From: Chiridota heheva
Lineage: Eukaryota; Echinodermata; Holothuroidea; Apodida; Chiridotidae
DNA length: 64,000 bases
NCBI GenBank assembly: GCA_020152595.1
Contig: JAIGNY010003245.1
Location: forward strand, 280,001 to 344,000
Reading direction: 5' to 3'
Shown: positions 21,346-33,536 of the stretch, piece after piece
Layout of the letters: the number at the start of each line of letters is the position of its first letter
How positions within the stretch are numbered: position 1 is the stretch's first letter
Translations under genes and position numbers: made by a program
The notes under the pieces: model-generated
Database searches by the model: none
What the model saw: only the letters and a program-made list of their open reading frames with translations
What the model was told of the DNA's origin: nothing

Positions 21346-21589
21346 ATTGTAAGTATCTTACCTGAAGTAAAGCAATTTATTATGAATATCAAAAGAAGAT
21401 TTTCACTCGCCATGGCTTTATTAAGTGTGATTACCACAGTATATTATAATATTTCTTCTCACCACAAATTTATTTTACTTGCCTAGGAGAGCAGGTGAGT
21501 GGTTTTTCCAACCCTGATACAAAATATGCGATGTGTGAAAGTGAAGAAGGCTCAAAATATTTAATGTAATTCTGTAAATTTCTATCACC

Positions 21590-21775
21590 TTACCTTCCTC
21601 ACCTTCTATTATCTGAATTTCTTTCCCTTATCCACCTTCTCTCCCTCCTTCCCTCTATCCCACCTCTTTTTCCTCTCCGTCCTAACTCAAGCACCATAAT
21701 TTATTAACACCCTCTTGGCACATTTGACTCTGACTGTCGCGGTGCCGTTAAACATCAACAAACCAAACCTAAATT
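21590..21775 (+). mobile_element. Jockey-like LINE 3' UTR fragment
   Basis: C/T-rich stretch followed by ACACCCTCTTGGCACATTTG and GTGCCGTTAAACATCAACAA, matching 20232-20293 in the same orientation. This is a second, shorter copy of the same family's 3' end. Confidence 0.75.
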
Positions 21776-21904
21776 TTAGTCATTGTAAATCATAAGACTC
21801 GTTTTCTGATAGAGGGTATGATGAAGATACAAAACCTGTTGGTAATATTCAGCTGCTCGTATTCGAATAATTTTGATGAAGAATTGAAAAGTTAAAAATT
21901 AAAA

Positions 21905-22345
21905 CCATCCATCCCATGACTCTCAATTCCCGCCCAGCACTCGGCTTTAAGATTCACTCTTCCGCCCGGCACTCAAAAGTTCAATTCGGTTAATTAAATC
22001 TGTGTTTTAACAGATCTCCTTTTAATCTCGCTCTATTTATGTCTTCCGCTGATTTACTCACATACATTACGCACAATAGAATTCCAATCAAAACAACTGA
22101 ACTATGTAGGAATACAATGCGCTTGAATGTACTTGTACATATTATCATAAAATCACCCATACACGAAGCTCTTTCCACAAACATATGTACTGTACATGCA
22201 CACAGTTCAGGTTCACGTTTTAATCCTTGTAAATCATGCTGGCAGCTTACCAAGTCTGTCACTTACCATACAAACAAACTTTAACAAAGTAAATATTACA
22301 CCCCCAACGGGCCCCAAGGCATGCTTATAGACCGGGCCAAATGTA
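21905..22345 (+). repeat. Dispersed repeat copy 2 (uninterrupted)
   Basis: Matches 13310-13764 plus 14816-14990 but lacks the 1051-bp hAT-type insertion. At the corresponding point (about 22175-22190) it reads through TTCCACAAACATATG without duplication, which represents an empty site. Confidence 0.75.
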
Positions 22346-22724
22346 AGTAACCAATTATATTTGTTATGAACCCCATATGCACTTAACACTTTAACGGACT
22401 GATCTATATTGTTGCGTAGTTTATAGGAACATGTGCCACTAAATAATTATGAAAATGTATGGCTTTCATCGAACGATACTGGGACAAAAATAAGAACGGT
22501 AAAAAGTTTGGGCAAGATGAATAACAAATGGGGTGAGAGAGAAGAGTTTCCGGCGTATGTTTGTACTATTTTGGGGGAGGCTTTTACAGTTGAATACCCA
22601 TTGTACTTTTTAGTCTCATTGCACATAAAATAATTTGTATATCCTTCCTCCGCGAAATTGTTTGGCCTCACCAAACTGAATTTAATATGAAACTTGAAGC
22701 ATGTTTCAGCTATACACAGCAGGA
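22346..22724. other. Sequence before the hAT pseudogene
   Basis: Possibly the 5' flank of the hAT transposon. Nothing else recognised. Confidence 0.35.
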
Positions 22725-24022
22725 TGGCATCGCAAAAACGGGTTTAGGAATCTCAACGCAAACTTGACGATTTTTTTGGGAAGAAAAAAAGAAATGTAAG
22801 CGAGGATAATAGCGCCCCAGTTGCCAATTTTGACTCTGAATCTGAAAGAGCTGTTGAGCCACATTCATCGCGTGTGGAGACTAGAAAAAAAAGAAAAAAA
22901 ACATGCTTCTACTTTTGATTCAAATTGGAAAGTAAATTGGCCGTGGTTATTATATATTCCTGGCTCTGGAATGTTTTGTAACTACTGTCAAAATTTTAAC
23001 AAGACACCATTTGGGAGGGATACATGGAACAAAGTGGGATGTGTCAGATTACGGTTAGAAAGCACGAGGGCACTGCTGAACATCATGATTCTGTTTCCCT
23101 CCAATTACAAAGTGAGACGTCTAAACATGTTGGTGAAATGATAACAAAACCTAAGGAGATAAGTCGAGAAAGCATGGACAAGCCTTCCAATGTCTGTATT
23201 TCTTAGCAAAAAAGCTACATTCCTCATACAACTAACTTTGAGAAATTAGTGGACTTGGTGACTCAGTTGGGATTAGATATCAAAGGTAAAATCTTTAAGG
23301 GTGCTAATGCAAAATACACCTCGGAAACTTCCATTCAAGAATTCCTAATGTGCATCAGTGAAGTCATTGAAGTAGAAACACTTGATGAGTTGTGTCAAAA
23401 TAAGTACTTTTCATTGATGATTGATGAAACTACTGACATTTGCACTATTGAACAAATGGTTATCCATGCAAGATATGCAAATTTCAAGGGGGAAATTGTC
23501 ACAAAGTTCTTTAAAATAGCGGATGGTCTTCATAGCGACTCTAGCGGATATGAGACCTTAACTTTAAATGCAGACAAAATGTGTAGCCTAGTAACAAGAT
23601 ACATGCAGGAGAGCAGATTGGCATTTGATGGGTTAGTTGGCCTTGGGACTGATGGCGCTTCAGTTACGGTTAGGAAGCACAATGGAGCCGTCAAGAAAAT
23701 AGTAGATTTTCAAATTGCAAAACAAGCTTATAATGACAACATTGTAAAACCATTGGGGCAACACTGTGCTGCCCATAAGTTAAACTTGGCAGCATCCAAG
23801 TCTGGAAACACATTTGCTGCCATTGCAAAGTTCAAGAAAACATTGAGTAAACTTCATGAATTCTATGCAAGAAGCGCTGTAAGGACCAAAGGACTGGAGA
23901 GTGTGCAGAAACTTCTCAGTGATTCCCTACGTGCAGGATCAGATAGTGAGAGTGCAACTGGGAAAGTAAAGGATCCAAGCCCTACTAGGTGGTTAGCATT
24001 AGGAAGGTGTGCCGTGGGATAA
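22725..24022 (+). pseudogene. hAT-superfamily transposase pseudogene with TTF-type zinc finger
   Basis: It begins about ATG 22725 (MASQKR, then KLDDFFGKKKRN), followed by a TTF-like zinc finger (WPWLLYIPGSGMFCNYCQNF, 22935-22997). A frame change near 23040 leads to VRKHEGTAEHHDSV, and a TAG at 23204-23206 interrupts the link to the catalytic region. That region (23225-24022, about 260 residues) has SLMIDETTDICTIEQMV and GLGTDGASVTVRKHNG, the RNase-H-like acidic motifs of hAT/DUF4371-type transposases, then HCAAHKLNLAA and PTRWLALGR. The C-terminal dimerisation region is missing after the stop at 24022. Similar domesticated or active copies are often annotated as zinc finger protein 862-like. 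This copy is broken in at least three places. Confidence 0.85.
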
Positions 24023-24510
24023 AAGAAAATCCTCCCAAGTGTCCTTATCAGTCTCAGCAGAGAGAGTGAAGAAGGAGGTGAAATTGTTGCTGCTGGACTT
24101 TACCACTTGATGGCTAAAATTTAATTTATTGCCATTCTCCTTCTCCTCTGTGACATCCTTCCGACTATCAACATTCTCAAAAAAACAAGCTATATATTTG
24201 TTTCATTGACAATAAAAGTGGACTAAATTTGAACAGTTTTTCATGAGAGGGGGGTCTAGGAGGTCACCCTGGGCACGCCACTGATTGTCACTTGAGCCCA
24301 GCACTCAAACTTGTCTAGCTAGAAACCTGGTCTGAATTAGAATTTGCAGTGTCATAGATAATAAGAAATGATTGGGCTTGAAAAGTTTGAAAATATCTGA
24401 AATAATGTTTTTAAGATTTTTTAGTGGAAATTATTAGACTCTGCCTTAATTATTTAAGTTGACTGCTGATTTGCATAGAGTTGGTATATGAACTGACTTC
24501 TAGTTATGTA
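24023..24510. other. Intron sequence with repeat traces
   Basis: 24245-24290 contains a G-rich edge reading CCTGGGCACGCCACTGA, typical of transposon ends. 24385-24500 resembles 3650-3790. No gene. Confidence 0.4.
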
Positions 24511-27143
24511 CAGTACAGGTTAGAACTAACGCATGGTTATCGCGTTTAGCACTACTAAGCTACCGCACTTACCGCGGTAAGCACATTTTTTGTTCAGCAC
24601 CCCTTTTATTTGCCGCCGATCGGCACTGATATGCCCCCACAGTCGACGGTAAACGCGTTATATAATCCAGTTGTGATATTTCCCTCCCCTTGTGAGTAAA
24701 TGCGTTAAGAAGTCCTCTTAATCACTGAAGCAAAACGATGTATTGTTATCGGGGTTTAAGACTGACTTGTTGAAAATAACGGTTGTGTTTACCCATGGAG
24801 CTAATAAGAGATTATTGGTTTGCCGTAATACATCTCATAGCTGCATGTTATTTGGCGATATTCGCTAGTACTCCGTACTAGTAGGGCCTATAGTGTAGGC
24901 CTACATTATACCAGGGAGATGTAATATTTCCCTGATTATACATACACAACGGACAGTGTATTGAGTGGACAGTGTATCTAATGTCACGTTAGTACATTAT
25001 GTTAATAGAACCAGTAGAAATAAAATAATACAAACGAATGCAAAGAAAACCATGACTCGATGAGCAAGTATCATCACTAATGCAGCAAGGCTTCTTTGCC
25101 ATTAGGTCATTAATCTATGCATACCAACAGGCTATCACCTAACGGGTTCACAAAAAATATATATAAACTCTCTCCACTTCGAACCAATGAAATCATTTGA
25201 GGTTGTACCCCCAAGCGAATAACACATGGTACAGGTCAATTACATACAACACATGATTGCAACTAAAGATTCCATCGCTCGTAGGCTACTACTATAAGTA
25301 AACATAAGAGAACGCAAGAAATTGTAACAAATAAAATTGATGAAATCTTTCATTCTTTTAAAATCCGATCAATTTTCACCGAGACTGTTTTTCAGAGGTT
25401 TATTATACACATGAAAATGAGATCAGGGAAAGGAATACACTTTTTGTGGGAATGAATGCTTATTGTCAGTCATTGTGAAATGTGAATCATACCAGCTTGG
25501 TTTGATTTACAAAGCAAGCTGGTGATAGCCCGGAGATAATCTATCTTCGTTTTACAAAAGAAGACGCAAATACAGTACAGTCGGGAATACCGTACACGAT
25601 AAATGCGGGGCGTTAGTGCACTTGCCGCCATGATGAATGGAGCTGCCCAAGCGCAAAATCGCGCTAAACGTGGGTCACTGCGCTAAAATCACCGTGCTTG
25701 CAGCCCAGCAGATTATATTCTTCTGTGATTTACCACGCTAAAAATCGATAACGCATTGTATGCATTATGTCAATCAAGATCAAAGTGTCTGTGACTCCAC
25801 CTTGCACAGTTAGATTAATCTGCTTATCGGATGTGGCCTGGCGACTTTTTCTTTGGCAAAATATATTAAAAGAGGAATTAAAAACTTTCGTAGATAATTT
25901 TTTTTTTTTCATTCAGTTTCACGTTGAACTCTGGAATATATATATTTTTTTTAATTCGGTTTGCATCGCAACGTTCAAAATCACTGTACACAGTACATAG
26001 GCCTAGTGCTTGCAATGTTCGCTTACGGAACGAGGCAATGTCTTTATTTGCATTGCATTTTTTCGGGAGGAATTTTCAATAGAAATACATATTAAATCCA
26101 TTACGGTAAAAGAAATTGATGTTAAAATTGGATCAATCCTTCGATTGAGTTTAAATATTTTACAGTTTTTAGACGTTAAGTGAAAATTTCGAGCAAACAA
26201 AAACTTATTCTGGCGATGTTTTTTGATTGAGTTTAGCTATCCTATAACCCAGTCACAACAAAAAGCCTAACGTTAGGTTACATGGTTTAATCGATGGTGT
26301 TTAATTTTTGCTATAGTTAGAATTAAGACTTAAGAGCTGAAATCGTGACAATCAGTACAATTACATGTAAATATTACCTGATGAGTCAAATAAATTTTGC
26401 AAGAAAGAAAAAATATTGCAAAATAAACAAACAGAAAAAGATTTTAATGTTTTATTTAATTTAAAGTCAGTATTAAATAAACATTTTAAAGTTAAATTAG
26501 CTGATGATGACATACACTCACTGTGACCCACAACTTATATGCAAGTATAATGCACACATTTAACGTTGTACGAAATTGCGATATAGGCCTACAGGTAATA
26601 TATTATAAAGGCGCACTGTATACATGTACTGTACTGCATGCAGTGTCAGATCTACAAAACCAGAGTGCAGAGGCCCATTATGTTACGTTATACAAATACA
26701 GTACAAAATAAACCGCACTGAACTCGTACTAGGTAACGTTGACTCCGACCACGAGAATAGGGTCTGCAGTCACTAAGCCTAGCTCAAGTTCCTATGATTT
26801 TGACGGATTATAGCCTAACTGTGATGGCTTACGAAGGCAACACAATGGCGTGCATGTTTGAAAGTCTTATTAATGTGATTCTTCTTGCACAAGTTGCGAA
26901 CTTAGAAGTTGATTGACGGAGGCGGACAATGGAATATCGATTTTAGCGCGGTAACTCACGTTTTGGGGCCTAATGCTTAGGTTTTCTCCACAACATGGAG
27001 GATAGGAGGATATTGATTTTAGTGCGTTTACTCACGCTAACCCGCGATTTGCGGTAAGGTTCAGCTATTCATCACCTGAGGTAAACGCGGTAAGGGCGGT
27101 AAGCGCACACGGTAAGCGTGTGCGTTAGTTCTAACCTGTACTG
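24511..27143. mobile_element. 2.6-kb DNA transposon with perfect 23-bp TIRs and TA flanks
   Basis: Bases 24511-24533 (starting CAGTACAGGTTAGAACTAAC) and 27121-27143 are perfect reverse complements. Each is flanked by TA (24509-24510 and 27144-27145), as expected for Tc1/mariner-like or related integration. Subterminal GCGGTAAG motifs occur at both ends, including the palindrome CTTACCGCGGTAAG at 24568-24581 and four copies in 27050-27120. No transposase frame was recognised. A fragment of the 1-kb hAT family is nested at 26338-26445. Confidence 0.75.
26338..26445 (+). mobile_element. Fragment of the 1-kb hAT family
   Basis: GAAATCGTGACAATCAGTAC through AAATAAATTTTGCAAGAAAG matches the interior of copies A (14198-14300) and C (39128-39240). 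Neither terminus is present. Confidence 0.75.
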
Positions 27144-27424
27144 TATGAGCACAAACAAACATAGTATGCAATTTATATTTGAAAAGGGACATAGACCATT
27201 GATTACTTTTTACATACGTACTTCCAAGTACACAAATAACTTCTACCAATGTACTACTATAGGTCGCCAGTTATTTAATCAGGAATATTTTGCATTCATT
27301 CAACAATGAGATGTGCTTCTTTGACTAATTTCAGAAGTGTTCATTGCACAATTAAAATTGGCACTTGAAATTTATAACTTGAATATAAGCCTAGGATCTT
27401 AAAGAGCAGCATTAGATGGTAATT

Positions 27425-29170
27425 ACATATGGGAGGGATGGATGGCATTTAAGAGGGAGGAATAGATGACATCAGGGAGGGAGAGATGGATGGCATCAGA
27501 GAGGGAGGGAGGGATGGATGGCATCAGAGTAAGCTTGGGCGATATATCGATATTTGGATATTATGTGATATTGACCCATATCGATATGGTCGATATTGAG
27601 TTTAAGGGATATATCGATATGATGTTTTCCACCGATATTGTACTATACATGAACTACAGTGTAATAATGAAGTTAACATGACAACCAAACATGCACCTTT
27701 CCTCACTATACGGCCACAACATTTTGTAATTTGTAATAATATCAAAGTTGCAGGCAATCAATAATGTTAAGAGTTGATTAAGTCATCAATATTTCAATAA
27801 ATAGTACCTTAAATTATATTCCACAGGCAGGCAATTATTCATTCCGGACGTACTGTACAGTACTGTACTCTGTATGTACATGCTGCTATGGACATTGCAC
27901 AATAATATAAGTTAATTTTCATGATTTGTGATGGTTGAGCAATTGCATTCAATGAGATTTAAATCCTTAAACATCGATTCTTAAATCCTCAAAAAAAAAA
28001 AACGCATCCCCAAATTTTAGCCTTTAATTGACACCTGAAAGTAGATTTTATTATCAAAACTAAAAGATTTTATCCTCAAAACTAAAAGACATTTCCCACT
28101 AATTTGTCCATTCACACATCAGACATTCTGTACAGTAAGCAGAACAAGTACAAACAGTGTGTGTAGATTTCTGAGCCATCTCGTCCGATTTTTAGTTGCA
28201 GAAGACATTTTCTATAAATATTTATTGACTCCTGAATGTCCATGTCTTTAAAAAAGAGTGCAAACATGACGACCTTTCAGGAGGAAATTAAAAACAAGTA
28301 AGTGGGACCTAGCATTCAAAGGTCAAATTGGCCCATTTTCATTAACAAAAAAGCTATATACCAGTTCCACAAAAATAGTGAAAAAAATGATATGTTCAAA
28401 CGTATGGAATTTTGTTTCTGATTTATTTTTCGAGAAAGAAACAATGTAAAAAATGATTCCTTTCAGAAAAATGGGTGTTTGTTTGAAGATTTATGTACAT
28501 ATTTCCCATTCAATTCTGTAAATTTACTTTAAATTTGTACTTTCCATTTTTTGTGCTGAGGCAGTATTGCCTGGTATATTATTTCAATGTGACGTCTTGC
28601 AATTTGCATATTGATATTTCGATATTATCGATATATATCTAGCGATATATTGATATTGTCTGAGGGTGAATATTGCCCAAGCTGACATCAGAGAGGGAGA
28701 GATGGATGGCATCAGGGAGGGAGAGAGGGATGAATGGCATCAGGAAGAGATGATGGCATCAGGAGGTATGGATAATTGGCATTGGGGAAGGAGGGATGGA
28801 TCTCATCTGGGAGGTAGAGATGGATGGCATTGTGGGTAGGGATGGATAGCATCAGGGAGGGAGGGGGATAGATGGCATCGGGCGAGGGAGGGATGGATGG
28901 CATTGGTGAGGGATGGGTGGCATTGGTGAGGGATGGATGGCATTGATGAGGGATGGATGGCATTGATGAGGGACGAACATTGGTGAGGGACGGATGGCAT
29001 TGGTGAGGGACGGATGGCATTGGTGAGGGACGGATGGCATTGGTGAGGGATGGATGGCATTGGTTAGTGATGGATGGCATTGCGAAGGGATGGATGGTTG
29101 GCATCGGGGAGGGAGGAAAGGATGTTATCAGGGAGGAACAAATGGATGGCATTGGAGGGGGATAGATGAC
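27425..29170. repeat. 20-bp minisatellite (GAGGGATGGATGGCATTGGT), split by a MITE
   Basis: Units built on GAGGGATGGATGGCATCAG lie at 27425-27529 and 28686-29170. The gap is exactly the hAT-type element at 27530-28685. The most regular stretch is 28900-29070. Open minus frames with MPSIPHQCHPSLTNA-type repeats are period artefacts. Confidence 0.9.
27530..28685. mobile_element. hAT-type MITE inside the minisatellite
   Basis: A 1156-bp element with ends TAAGCTTGGGCGATATATCG (27530) and ATATTGCCCAAGCTGA (to 28685), flanked by a perfect 8-bp duplication CATCAGAG (27522-27529 and 28686-28693). ATCGATAT-rich sequence lies inside both ends. No transposase frame. Confidence 0.85.
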
Positions 29171-30795
29171 TTTCAGGTGGGTTCCATTAAACTATTGACA
29201 TTTCATACTTTGCTACATACTGTAAGTGCAGTGCCTATTAGAGATGTTTGTCATCATTTGATAAATAAGCATTATTTAAAAGTGAATATGAATGGAATGA
29301 ATATTGCTTAAATGAAAATTTGAAGTATCTTACATGTTTTCCAAAATTACAAATAAGTAGACATGAAAAGAACTCAGAAAAAAACTCAGTCACTATGAAC
29401 ACTTTAACAGATGTGAATTTGTCAGAAATCTGTTAAAATGTTCTGCAAAATTCGCTGCCATGGAAACATCTGTACTTTTTATCTTGGGATTTTCTCTAAT
29501 TTGTAACTGCTGTTAAATTCTCTTCAAACAGCCAGAGGAATAATAAATGTGTTCTTGAGCTGTCACTCCTCCATAAAAGATAAACAGGGTGGGCGTTACA
29601 GAGTAATAACTCTTGAGTTAGGGTCAATCTGTGTTAGTGTGTTGATAGCAAGGAAGTGATAAGAATGAAAAAAAAGAAGTGGAATTGCATTTTATGTTTC
29701 CTATCTTTTCTGATGTTACTTGTTAGAATACATACTGTATTTCATAAAGACAATGTGTTTGCGGTGTTTTCATCATCAGGGAGATGATAATACCCTGGTT
29801 GAGTACATGTAACATTGTTTTTATTTTAGGCTTCTTATTATTTTATTTCTAAGTTGAGAAACAAGAATAGATAATGTCCTGTTATCAGGGAGCTGTTACC
29901 CTGACTGCTGTTAAATTGCCTGTACCATGGTCCCAAATAGTGCTTGTACCATGGTCCCCGTCATGTTATAGTGCTTGTGCCATGGTCCCAAATAGCAACT
30001 CCATGCTTTTACACTTAAAATTTGAAGGATAAAGATTTTTTTCATGGAACTCTTAAAAAGCATAGAACTGCATTAATGAGTTGATATTCCAGGTCGTGAA
30101 TCTAGTATAGGCTTAGTATAGTATTACTTGAACCATGCACATGTTATTTTCAGAGAGCTAAAACAAAATGCATGATATCAACTTTTTTTTTTAAATCTGA
30201 ACATCTCTGACCAAAATAGTTATTCAGAAATATGATATATGCACTTCCGAATAAGATGTGGAGAATGAATACAGACTTTTTGACCCCCTCCGATGCCAAC
30301 CACTTTGTCCTAATTTGTGTTTATTGCAGTAAGAAAACCAGGACCATATTAGCAGATGCATACAGATCAGCACAAACAGGGAGTTGTTTTCCAACTCAAT
30401 CACACTTTCATTAAGAAAACCTCCAAATAATTCGGGGGCTGTCCCTGAAAAAGCACATGGAGCTATAAATCAGTCCAACAATTAGTACTTTCTGTGGATG
30501 TTTCTTTAGCTTTCAAGACACAGATTTAGGACCACTTACTAAATGGAAGATTTTAACAGCTGTAGTTTAAAAGTCGCTTCCACAGTGTTAGTAAATACTA
30601 CAGCAGTGAATTCTCTTAATGTTGCAAGAACTGCTGTACTTTTTTAGTTTAAACAGATTTTTCCAGTGAAGTTTTTCAACGGGTGAAAATTAACACATTA
30701 CAAAGTGTTCATAGTGAGTCCTTAAACTGGAATACCCTGAAACGTTGTACATGTATAGTAGCCAGGCTTACAACCATCCAGAAAGCATATCTGGA
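29171..30795. other. Intron sequence, nothing recognised
   Basis: AT-rich. A short internal duplication occurs around 29928-29995 (TACCATGGTCCCAAATAG repeated three times). No domain or RNA gene seen. Confidence 0.4.
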
Positions 30796-30803
30796 CTACC
30801 TGG

Positions 30804-31808
30804 TAGAGCTGTGAACGTTTGGGATTTTAGTAAACGTGTACACGCCCAAAAAAGCGAGTGTGTATCGTTTACACGCATTTAGTACTGTAATTTTCGGAAA
30901 TACACCAAAATTGCTCCAAAAATCACGACGCGAAGTGAAAAAAATCACACAACCAGTATAGCAATAGCACTGACTCTATTGCCCAAATAGACGCTGAGTT
31001 TTGCTTTCCAAATGTAAAAAGTTTACTTCTACAGTATAGATCATCATTTTTATGGAAAATATGCATGGAAATTCAGTTTAGAAAGAACAGATAACTTCCT
31101 TTCAATGTCATTTAAACTCAACATTGCGTAACCTTTTTTGCCGTACTCAGTTCCACTGAAAATCTTGCATTCTAGGCCTATGATACCGCGCCGCCACCAC
31201 CCTGGAAGTTCTGAACTATCAATCCTCTTGAAAAAAGTGGCCGCCATCTTTGCGAAGCACCTAGAAATTCAGTTCTGTCAAAACCTTTTTATGTCTGTTT
31301 ATTTTGCTATATTTTCCTTGCAAAATTTATTTAACTCATCAGGTAATATTTACATGTAAATGTACTGATTGTCACGATTTAAGTATTTTGACTGTGTTTG
31401 TTGGTCGATTTAACAGGTTGTAAAACGGGCCTCCATTGCATGGGATTTAAAGGTTAGGCCTATTGTTAGTTTCACTGTTTACTGCTGCACATTCGCGGTG
31501 CATTTTACAAGCTAGCCTACTCAGATTTCAGTGAAATCAAAGTGCATAATATCCCCATTCATAGGTAATTACTGCGCATTTGTGATTCTCACATTTAAAA
31601 AGGATTATGCTAATCGGGTTTACAGTTTCTAAAAAGTCATTGATTGGAATTTTGTCAATCGAATGTGTGTGTGATTTAAATCATGATTGATATTATATTG
31701 ATTTTTAACGGCAAGACTGACTATGAAAAACGATTACTCGCAATGAAGTATTTAGTAAACGTTTACAAGGATTTGCGAGCGTGTACACGCTAAACGGTCA
31801 CAGCTCTA
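30804..31808 (-). mobile_element. Non-autonomous hAT-type element, copy B
   Basis: A 1005-bp element with ends TAGAGCTGTGAACGTTTGGG (30804) and CTAAACGGTCACAGCTCTA (to 31808), flanked by a perfect 8-bp duplication CTACCTGG (30796-30803, 31809-31816). It is in inverse orientation relative to copies A and C. Confidence 0.9.
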
Positions 31809-31816
31809 CTACCTGG

Positions 31817-32335
31817 CCATCCCTATCTGAAAGCTTAGCTTGTTATCAAAATTTATCTCACTGGAAGTTACAGGATAAGTAATCGCTTACTTCCTTTAAG
31901 TCCTCAGCTTTGAATTTTAAATAGTCGAGCATGTTGTCATTCAACAGCTCGAGTTAAACTTAAATATTGGCATGAAGAAAGGAGGTAGTAGTTGCCCTTA
32001 TAGCCAGGACTTTTTTTCGCAGAAGGGGGGGGGGGGGGTGCACAAGCACTAATTTATAGCCAGGACTTTTTTTTGAAGGGGGGGGGGACAAGCACTAATA
32101 AGGGGGCACTTGGTCAGATTCTTCATATACCCTTGTGTTATATTGTTTTGTTTGATTTTTCGCAAGGAGGCACATACCTTCGCACAGGAGGCACGCCCCT
32201 CCCCCATGCCCTATGCTGGCTACGGGCCTGCTGTGATCTAGAGTTATTATCTTTGTCAAAAAATTGTCTCGAAAAGGCTAAAAATCATCAAATTTTGAGC
32301 AACTTTTCCCCAAAAAAGATAGTGGTGATAAAGGG
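31817..32335. other. Intron sequence with duplicated G-rich motif
   Basis: AGCCAGGACTTTTTTT followed by a G-run and ACAAGCACTAAT occurs twice (32002-32055 and 32057-32100). No gene. Confidence 0.45.
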
Positions 32336-32339
32336 CAGA

Positions 32340-32700
32340 CAAACTTCAACCGGAATTGGATACTTTGATGTCTTGGACAATTGTTTATGGCTTTTCAAGC
32401 AAAAGTTAGGTCTGGTAGTGTGGCAAGTAAGCTTTAGAAAAAATCGTTTTTCCTTTAATGTTGTGCATTGTTTGAATTTTCTCCATTTTAGCATTTTAAT
32501 CCATTTTTTCTCAAAAACTTCAATGTACCCCCCTCCCCCCCCCCCCTCCCATTAAAAAGTTACATTTTTTAAAAGAACTATTCAAGCTCTTTCATATGTT
32601 ACCAGGATCACTGCTGTGGGCTTATTTGACAAAGAAAAATAATTTTTTGAATGCCTGTCCAATTGGTCGTGCCACGACCGCGTGGGCATTTAAGGGTTAA
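32340..32700 (+). repeat. Inverted repeat arm left of the dsRBD1/2 exon
   Basis: Matches the reverse complement of 34775-35150: GAATTGGATACTTTGATGTC, GTTGTGCATT, CCATTTTTTCTCA, TCTTTCATATGTTACCAGG, CAATTGGTCGTGCCACGACC. Imperfect over about 360 bp. Confidence 0.75.
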
Positions 32701-32829
32701 CCATTGAGCCACTGCATCTCTTGAACCACTGCACCTCTAGTAGTATTGAAAACAATAAGTTACTGTAAGGAAATTTGTTGTATTTCTCTTTGCAATTGAT
32801 GTCGCAAAATTTTACATAAAATTTGCATA

Positions 32830-33030
32830 ATTTGCCTGATTTGACTCATGTCCCGAGCACTGCATTGCACTGCATTGCATTCTTGAGCAAGACTACTTGC
32901 TCCAGTCTACTCAGCTGTAAAATGATTACCACCATCACTGCTGGGTGGTTAATCTGGGATGAACTGTCCTACTCAGAGGGAGTCATATGTTCTCATCTGC
33001 TAACATCAAGGAAACCAGGGAATTCAAAAT
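32830..33030 (-). mobile_element. Probable tRNA-derived SINE
   Basis: On the minus strand, GCAGATGAGAACATATGACT, a B-box-like AGTTCATCCC, then ACTGGAGCAAGTAGTCTTGC, a tail often seen in deuterostome SINEs. Related head-like sequence (GTGGCTCAATGGTTAA) lies at 32698-32713. Boundaries are uncertain. Confidence 0.45.
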
Positions 33031-33536
33031 GGTGAAAAATTGAAAAATCTTATTCCATTAAGCAGCTATTTAAGTTTTAGAGTTCTGTATCACATGTGTA
33101 GAAAAAACTTAAATCAGACTAGCTGTGGCATCACAACCTCAGATTCTTCAAAGAGTTTCTCTTTCATGTAAGATGGGCTTATCGACTATTTAACTAATCC
33201 ATTAAAGACAAAATTAAGTGGGCGGTAGTCATATGTGATAAAATTTCAAGAGAATTTTAAAGAAATATATTATGTGTGCTAGCACATAGGCAAAATAATG
33301 TGAAAAATTGACATGATTTCAATACAAAATAGCAGCGTCCATGTTACAACTTGGATAACTTGAAAATGGAATTAAGATTTTGTGATGGGATGTTTGGTTG
33401 GTTATGCTTTATCATGTATCAAGCTACATGTAGAATATTTAACTTGTATGTCTCCTTTAAGGAATGATTACTATTCTTGTAGACATTGGCCAGAATCCCC
33501 AAGTCATTCTTGGCCTTTTTCTTCTTCTATTCTCAG

